Assembly (NCBI GenBank): GCA_963971285.1
Contig: OZ020248.1
Location: forward strand, 25,347,764-25,411,763
Direction of reading: 5' to 3'
Origin: Astropecten irregularis
Taxonomy: Eukaryota > Echinodermata > Asteroidea > Paxillosida > Astropectinidae
Length of the DNA: 64,000 nucleotides
This document shows positions 56,901-64,000 of this stretch, one piece after another (positions within the stretch are counted from its first letter, which is position 1; the number at the start of each line of letters is the position of its first letter). The translations under genes and the position numbers were made by a program. The notes under the pieces are model-generated. The model searched no databases. It was given only the letters and a program-made list of their open reading frames with translations, and was not told the origin of the DNA.

Positions 56901-59900
56901 AAGGGAATTTAAAGCAAAGGGGAAAAGGGGAAACATGAGGAAAAAAAGGGGGTCCAAGGGAGGTTAAAGCAAAGGGGGAAACATGAGAAAAAATGGGGTC
57001 CAAGGGAATTTAAAGCAAAGGGGAAAAGGGGAAACATGAGAAAAAAGGGGGTCCAAGGGAGGTTAAAGCAAAGGGGAAAAGGGGGAAACATGAGAAAAAA
57101 GGGGGTCCAAGGGAATTTAAAGCAAAGGGGAAAAGGGGAAACATGAGAAAAAAGGGGGTCCAAGGGAGGTTAAAGCAAAGGGGAAAAGGGGGAAACATGA
57201 GAAAAAAGGGTGTCCAAGGTAGGTTAAATCAAAGGGGAAAAGGGGGAAACATGAGAAAAAAGGGGGTCCAAGGGAGGTTAAAGCAAAGGGGAAAAGGGGG
57301 AAACATGAGAAAAAAGGGTGTCCAAGGTAGGTCAAAGCAAAGGGGAAAAGGGGGAAACATGAGAAAAAAGGGTGTCCAAGGGAGGTTAAAGCAAAGGGGT
57401 CCAAGGGAGGTTGAAGCAAAGGGGTCCAAGGGAGGTTAAAGCAAAGGGGAAAAGGGGGAAACATGAGAAAAAAGGGGGTCCAAGGGAGGTTAAAGCAAAG
57501 GGGAAAAGGGGGAAACATGAGAAAAAAGGGGGTCCAAGGTAGGTTAAAGAAAAGGGGGAAACATGAGAAAAAAGGGTGTCCAAGGGAGGTTAAAGCAAAG
57601 GGGTCCAAGGGAGGTTAAAGCAAAGGGGTCCAAGGGAGGTTAAAGCAAAGGGGTCCAAGGGAGGTTAAAGCAAAGGGGAAAAGGGGGAACATGAGAAAAA
57701 AGGGGGTCCAAGGGAGGTTAAAGCAAAGGGGTCCAAGGGAGGTTAAAGCAAAGGGGTCCAAGGGAGGTTAAAGCAAAGGGGAAAAGGGGGAAACATGAGA
57801 AAAAAGGGGGTCCAAGGGAGGTTAAAGCAAAGGGGAAAAGGGGGAAACATGAGAAAAAAGGGGGTCCAAGGGAATTTAAAGCAAAGGGGAAAAGGGGAAA
57901 CATGAGAAAAAAAGGGGGTCCAAGAGAGGTTAAAGCAAAGGGGAAAAGGGGAACATGAGAAAAAGGGGGTCCAAGGGAGGTTAAAGCAAAGGGGAAAAGG
58001 GGGAACATGAGAAAAAAGGGTGTCCAAGGTAGGTTTAAGCAAAGGGGAAAAGGGGAACATGAGAAAAAAGGGGGTCCAAGGGAGGTTGAAGCAAAGGGGT
58101 CCAAGGGAGGTTAAAGCAAAGGGGTCCAAGGGAGGTTAAAGCAAAGGGGTCCAAGGGAGGTTTAAGCAAAGGGGAAAAGGGGGAACATGAGAAAAAAGGG
58201 GGTCCAAGGGAGGTTAAAGCAAAGGGGTCCAAGGGAGGTTAAAGCAAAGGGGTCCAAGGGAGGTTGAAGCAAAGGGGTCCAAGGGAGGTTAAAGCAAAGG
58301 GGTCCAAGGGAGGTTAAAGCAAAGGGGTCCAAGGGAGGTTGAAGCAAAGGGGAAAAGGGGGAAACATGAGAAAAAAGGGGGTCCAAGGGAATTTAAAGCA
58401 ATGGGGAAAAGGGGAAACATGAGGGAAAAAAGGGGGTCCAAGGGAGGTTAAAGCAAAGGGGGAAACATGAGAAAAAATGGGGTCCAAGGGAATTTAAAGC
58501 AAAGGGGAAAAGGGGAAACATGAGAAAAAAGGGGGTCCAAGGGAGGTTAAAGCAAAGGGGAAAAGGGGGAAACATGAGAAAAAAGGGGGTCCAAGGGAAT
58601 TTAAAGCAAAGGGGAAAAGGGGAAACATGAGAAAAAAGGGGGTCCAAGGGGGGTTAAAGCAAAGGGGAAAAGGGGGAAACATGAGAAAAAAGGGGGTCCA
58701 AGGGAATTTAAAGCAAAGGGGAAAAGGGGGAAACATGAGAAAAAAGAGTGTCCAAGGGAGGTTAAAGCAAAGGGGTCCAAGGGAGGTTAAAGCAAAGGGG
58801 TCCAAGGGAGGTTAAAGCAAAGGGGAAAAGGGGGAACATGAGAAAAAAGGGGGTCCAAGGGAGGTTAAAGCAAAGGGGTCCAAGGGAGGTTAAAGCAAAG
58901 GGGTCCAAGGGAGGTTAAAGCAAAGGGGAAAAGGGGGAAACATGAGAAAAAAGGGGGTCCAAGGGAGGTTAAAGCAAAGGGGAAAAGGGGGAAACATGAG
59001 AAAAAAGGGGGTCCAAGGGAATTTAAAGCAAAGGGGAAAAGGGGAAACATGAGAAAAAAAGGGGGTCCAAGAGAGGTTAAAGCAAAGGGGAAAAGGGGAA
59101 CATGAGAAAAAGGGGGTCCAAGGGAGGTTAAAGCAAAGGGGAAAAGGGGGAACATGAGAAAAAAGGGTGTCCAAGGTAGGTTTAAGCAAAGGGGAAAAGG
59201 GGGAAACATGAGAAAAAAGGGGGTCCAAGGGAATTTAAAGCAAAGGGGAAAAGGGGAAACATGAGAAAAAAGGGGGTCCAAGGGAGGTTAAAGCAAAGGG
59301 GTCCAAGGGAGGTTAAAGCAAAGGGGTCCAAGGGAGGTTAAAGCAAAGGGGTCCAAGGGAGGTTGAAGCAAAGGGGTCCAAGGGAGGTTAAAGCAAAGGG
59401 GAAAAGGGGGAAACATGAGAAAAAAGGGGGTCCAAGGGAGGTTAAAGCAAAGGGGAAAAGGGGGAAACATGAGAAAAAAGGGTGTCCAAGGTAGGTTAAA
59501 GCAAAGGGGAAAAGGGGGAAACATGAGAAAAAAGGGTGTCCAAGGGAGGTTAAAGCAAAGGGGTCCAAGGGAGGTTAAAGCAAAGGGGTCAAAGGGAGGT
59601 TAAAGCAAAGGGGTCCAAGGGAGGTTAAAGCAAAGGGGAAAAGGGGGAACATGAGAAAAAAGGGGGTCCAAGGGAGGTTAAAGCAAAGGGGTCCAAGGGA
59701 GGTTAAAGCAAAGGGGTCCAAGGGAGGTTAAAGCAAAGGGGTCCAGGGAGGTTAAAGCAAAGGGGAAAAGGGGGAAACATGAGAAAAAAGGGGGTCCAAG
59801 GGAGGTTAAAGCAAAGGGGAAAAGGGGGAAACATGAGAAAAAAGGGGGTCCAAGGGAATTTAAAGCAAAGGGGAAAAGGGGAAACATGAGAAAAAAAGGG

Positions 59901-62900
59901 GGTCCAAGAGAGGTTAAAGCAAAGGGGAAAAGGGGAACATGAGAAAAAGGGGGTCCAAGGGAGGTTAAAGCAAAGGGGAAAAGGGGGAACATGAGAAAAA
60001 AGGGTGTCCAAGGTAGGTTTAAGCAAAGGGGAAAAGGGGAACCTGAGAAAAAAGGGGGTCCAAGGGAGGTTAAAGCAAAGGGGTCCAAGGGAGGTTTAAT
60101 CAAAAGGGAAAAGGGGGAACATGAGAAAAAAGGGGGTCCAAGGGAGGTTAAAGCAAAGGGGTCCAAGGGAGGTTAAAGCAAAGGGGTCCAAGGGAGGTTT
60201 AATCAAAAGGGAAAAGGGGGAACATGAGAAAAAAGGGGGTCCAAGGGAGGTTAAAGCAAAGGGGTCCAAGGGAGGTTAAAGCAAAGGGGTCCAAGGGAGG
60301 TTAAAGCAAAGGGGTCCAAGGGAGGTTGAAGCAAAGGGGTCCAAGGGAGGTTAAAGCAAAGGGGTCCAAGGGAGGTTAAAGCAAAGGGGTCCAAGGGAGG
60401 TTGAAGCAAAGGGGAAAAGGGGGAAACATGAGAAAAAAGGGGGTCCAAGGGAATTTAAAGCAAAGGGGAAAAGGGGAAACATAAGGAAAAAAAGGGGGTC
60501 CAAGGGAGGTTAAAGCAAAGGGGGAAACATGAGAAAAAATGGGGTCCAAGGGAATTTAAAGCAAAGGGGAAAAGGGGAAACATGAGAAAAAAGGGGGTCC
60601 AAGGGAGGTTAAAGCAAAGGGGAAAAGGGGGAAACATGAGAAAAAAGGGGGTCCAAGGGAATTTAAAGCAAAGGGGAAAAGGGGAAACATGAGAAAAAAG
60701 GGGGTCCAAGGGAGGTTAAAGCAAAGGGGAAAAGGGGGAAACATGAGAAAAAAGGGTGTCCAAGGTAGGTTAAAGCAAAGGGGAAAAGGGGGAAACATGA
60801 GAAAAAAGGGGGTCCAAGGGAGGTTAAAGCAAAGGGGAAAAGGGGGAAACATGAGAAAAAAGGGTGTCCAAGGTAGGTTAAACCAAAGGGGAAAAGGGGG
60901 AAACATGAGAAAAAAGGGTGTCCAAGGGAGGTTAAAGCAAAGGGGTCCAAGGGAGGTTGAAGCAAAGGGGTCCAAGGGAGGTTAAAGCAAAGGGGAAAAG
61001 GGGGAAACATGAGAAAAAAGGGGGTCCAAGGGAGGTTAAAGCGAAGGGGAAAAGGGGGAAACATGAGAAAAAAGGGTGTCCAAGGTAGGTTAAAGAAAAG
61101 GGGGAAACATGAGAAAAAAGGGTGTCCAAGGGAGGTTAAAGCAAAGGGGTCCAAGGGAGGTTAAAGCAAAGGGGTCCAAGGGAGGTTAAAGCAAAGGGGT
61201 CCAAGGGAGGTTAAAGCAAAGGGGAAAAGGGGGAACATGAGAAAAAAGGGGGTCCAAGGGAGGTTAAAGCAAAGGGGTCCAAGGGAGGTTAAAGCAAAGG
61301 GGTCCAAGGGAGGTTAAAGCAAAGGGGAAAAGGGGGAAACATGAGAAAAAAGGGGGTCCAAGGGAGGTTAAAGCAAAGGGGAAAAGGGGGAAACATGAGA
61401 AAAAAGGGGGTCCAAGGGAATTTAAAGCAAAGGGGAAAAGGGGAAACATGAGAAAAAAAGGGGGTCCAAGAGAGGTTAAAGCAAAGGGGAAAAGGGGAAC
61501 ATGAGAAAAAGGGGGTCCAAGGGAGGTTAAAGCAAAGGGGAAAAGGGGGAACATGAGAAAAAAGGGTGTCCAAGGTAGGTTTAAGCAAAGGGGAAAAGGG
61601 GAACATGAGAAAAAAGGGGGTCCAAGGGAGGTTAAAGCAAAGGGGTCCAAGGGAGGTTAAAGCAAAGGGGTCCAAGGGAGGTTTAAGCAAAGGGGAAAAG
61701 GGGGAACATGAGAAAAAAGGGGGTCCAAGGGAGGTTAAAGCAAAGGGGTCCAAGGGAGGTTAAAGCAAAGGGGTCCAAGGGAGGTTGAAGCAAAGGGGTC
61801 CAAGGGAGGTTAAAGCAAAGGGGTCCAAGGGAGGTTAAAGCAAAGGGGTCCAAGGGAGGTTGAAGCAAAGGGGAAAAGGGGGAAACATGAGAAAAAAGGG
61901 GGTCCAAGGGAATTTAAAGCAATGGGGAAAAGGGGAAACATGAGGAAAAAAAGGGGGTCCAAGGGAGGTTAAAGCAAAGGGGGAAACATGAGAAAAAATG
62001 GGGTCCAAGGGAATTTAAAGCAAAGGGGGAAAGGGGAAACATGAGAAAAAAGGGGGTCCAAGGGAGGTTAAAGCAAAGGGGAAAAGGGGGAAACATGAGA
62101 AAAAAGGGGGTCCAAGGGAATTTAAAGCAAAGGGGAAAAGGGGAAACATGAGAAAAAAGGGGGTCCAAGGGGGGTTAAAGCAAAGGGGAAAAGGGGGAAA
62201 CATGAGAAAAAAGGGGGTCCAAGGGAATTTAAAGCAAAGGGGAAAAGGGGAAACATGAGAAAAAAGGGGGTCCAAGGGAGGTTAAAGCAAAGGGGAAAAA
62301 GGGGAACATGAGAAAAAGGGGATCCAAGGGTGTTAAAGCAAAGGGGAAAAGGGGGAACATGAGAAAAAAGGGGGTCCAAGGGAGGTTAAAGCAAAGGGGG
62401 AAAGGGGGAACATGAGAAAAAGGGTCCAAGGGAGGTTAAAGCAAAGGGGAAAAGGGGAACATGAGAAAAAAGGGGTCCAAGGGAATTTAAAGCAAAGGGG
62501 AAAAGGGGAACATGAGGAAAAAGGGGGTCCAAGGGAGGTTAAAGCAAAGAAGAAAAGGGGGAACATGAGAAAAAGGGGGTCCAAGGGAGGTTAAAGCAAA
62601 GGGGTCCAAGGGAGGTTAAAGCAAAGGGGAAAAGGGGGAACATGAGAAAAAAGGGGGTCCAAGGGAATTTAAAGCAAGGGGAAAAGGGGAAACATGAGAA
62701 AAAAGGGTCCAAGGGAATTTAAAGCAAAGGGGAAAAGGGGAAACATGAGGAAAAAGGGGGTCCAAGGGAGGTTTAAGCAAAGGGGGGAAAGGCGGAACAT
62801 GAGAAAAAAGGGGTCCAAGGGAGGTTAAAGCAAAGGGGAAAAGGGGGAACATGAGAAAAAAGGGGGTCCAAGGGAGGTTAAAGCAAAGGGGAAAAGGGGG

Positions 62901-63553
62901 AAACATGAGAAAAAGGGGGTCCAAGGGAGGTTAAAGCAAAGGGGGAAAAGGTGGAACTTGAGAAAAAAGGGGGTCCAAGGGATGTTAAAGCAAAGGGAAA
63001 AAGGGGGAACATGAGAAAAAAGGGGGTCCAAGGGAATTTAAAGCAAGGGGAAAAGGGGAAACATGAGAAAAAAGGGTCCAAGGGAATTTAAAGCAAAGGG
63101 GAAAAGGGGAAACATGAGGAAAAAGGGGGTCCAAGGGAGGTTTAAGCAAAGGGGGGAAAGGCGGAACATGAGAAAAAAGGGGTCCAAGGGAGGTTAAAGC
63201 AAAGGGGAAAAGGGGGAACATGAGAAAAAAGGGGGTCCAAGGGAGGTTAAAGCAAAGGGGAAAAGGGGGAAACATGAGAAAAAGGGGGTCCAAGGGAGGT
63301 TAAAGCAAAGGGGGAAAAGGTGGAACTTGAGAAAAAAGGGGGTCCAAGGGATGTTAAAGCAAAGGGAAAAAGGGGGAACATGAGAAAAAAGGGGGTCCAA
63401 GGGAGGTTAAAGCAAAGGGGAAAAGGGGGAACTTGAGAAAAAAGGGGTTCCAAGGGAGGTTAAAGCAAAGGGGAAAAGGGGGAACATGAGAAAAAGGGGG
63501 TCCAAGGGAGGTTAAAGCAAAGGGGAATTGGGGGAACATGAGAAAAAGGGGGT
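53975..63553. repeat. 9.6-kb polypurine satellite array in gene C intron 1
   Basis: Same 53-bp unit as at 34027, plus a shortened unit of about 25 bases (GGTCCAAGGGAGGTTAAAGC followed by AAAGG). Higher-order structure is visible: 55763-56227 repeats 496 bases later, 56705-58104 repeats 3546 bases later, and 62616-62924 repeats 369 bases later. The flanks match those of the gene B array. Minus-strand frames up to 163 codons arise because the pyrimidine strand rarely forms stop codons. Confidence 0.96.
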
Positions 63554-64000
63554 TGTTGATTGGGGCTGGGGGAGGGGCAGTAGAATTGATTATGATTTTT
63601 ACAATGGATACATTCAAATATTGGTAAGTAAGATGTCAATTTGCCTATCTCTCTCAAATGCATACTGAATATTGTTTGTTTGCATGCATTTAACACGACG
63701 GTTATACGTAGAATTGCGTGGCTATTACATGTACATCAACAGCAAATTCGTTCTGAAAACTCCTCAGTAGCGATATCAAAATGAACCGTAATATTTTGCT
63801 GTTATAAGAATGGAATGGTAATCAAAACAAAACACAGATATTGAATTTATATTGAACTGCTTTAATTATAAGATCAATGATGGGTATTATTGTATTCAAT
63901 TCAATTTGATATCTCTATAGGAATATCTCTCATTGATTTACGTCGATTTCTTCTGCAATTGTAATCACTGTTTAATCTCTTTTAGGAGTTTTAAGAGGAA
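63554..64000. other. Gene C intron 1, right flank
   Basis: 63590-63610 and 63890-64000 match gene B 35517-35652, with about 280 extra bases between them. In gene B the PAN exon's splice donor follows about 115 bases later. No exon is present in the window. Confidence 0.65.

Noticed and set aside
53993..63617. Long minus-strand open frames rich in MDPLF...PWTPFF and plus-strand frames rich in MRKKGVQGRLKQRG
   Set aside because: They are readings of the 53-bp satellite. Because 53 is not a multiple of three, each strand cycles through frames, and the pyrimidine strand rarely contains stops. The array is intronic in genes B and C.
1..64000. CRISPR array as an explanation for the regular repeats
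   Set aside because: The repeats are head-to-tail satellites without unique spacers, in an animal intron context.

Overview
The window reads as nuclear DNA of an animal, most likely a marine deuterostome invertebrate. The grounds are short coding exons with consistent GT-AG splice sites, EGF-like and PAN/apple-like modules, AT-rich introns, and many palindromic MITEs, tRNA-derived SINE-like sequences and tandem repeats. The species cannot be named; an echinoderm or a relative is a guess from style. There is no bacterial-type gene organisation, rRNA or functional tRNA gene.

The backbone is a tandem cluster of three related genes, all on the minus strand. Gene A (14089 down to 1420) has eight exons: signal-peptide exon, an unrecognised Cys-containing N-terminal exon (N1), two EGF exons (E1, E2), a short four-Cys EGF-like exon (E3), a 61-bp microexon (H), and two exons of an unrecognised C-terminal domain (X, C1). 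The exons sum to 1098 nt, a 365-residue secreted protein. Gene B (36144 down to 22145) has a different 5' exon, a signal peptide plus PAN/apple-like domain, then E2, E3, a fibrinogen-N-terminus-like exon F, H, X and C1: 1179 nt, 392 residues. Gene C (44861 upward) has E2, E3, F, H, X and C1; its first exon should lie about 115 bp beyond the right edge. All intron phases agree in all three models.

Layout: 1-5513 gene A 3' exons; 5514-12917 its large intron, full of MITEs; 12918-14089 its 5' exons; 15205-20686 intergenic DNA shared with 37700-43427; 20686-26777 gene B 3' exons; 26890-35765 gene B intron 1 with SINE inverted repeats, a 71-bp repeat and a 1.36-kb polypurine satellite; 35766-36144 PAN exon; 36400-37100 putative promoter region; 43427-49494 gene C 3' exons; 50157-50260 a broken EGF exon; 50261-64000 gene C intron 1 with a 9.6-kb array of the same satellite.

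Most notable: the coding exons X and C1 differ between paralogues in short variable segments, while the intron beside microexon H is almost identical in all three. Whole domains have been swapped, lost or broken in frame-neutral steps. This resembles a diversifying extracellular recognition family, but function is inferred, not shown.
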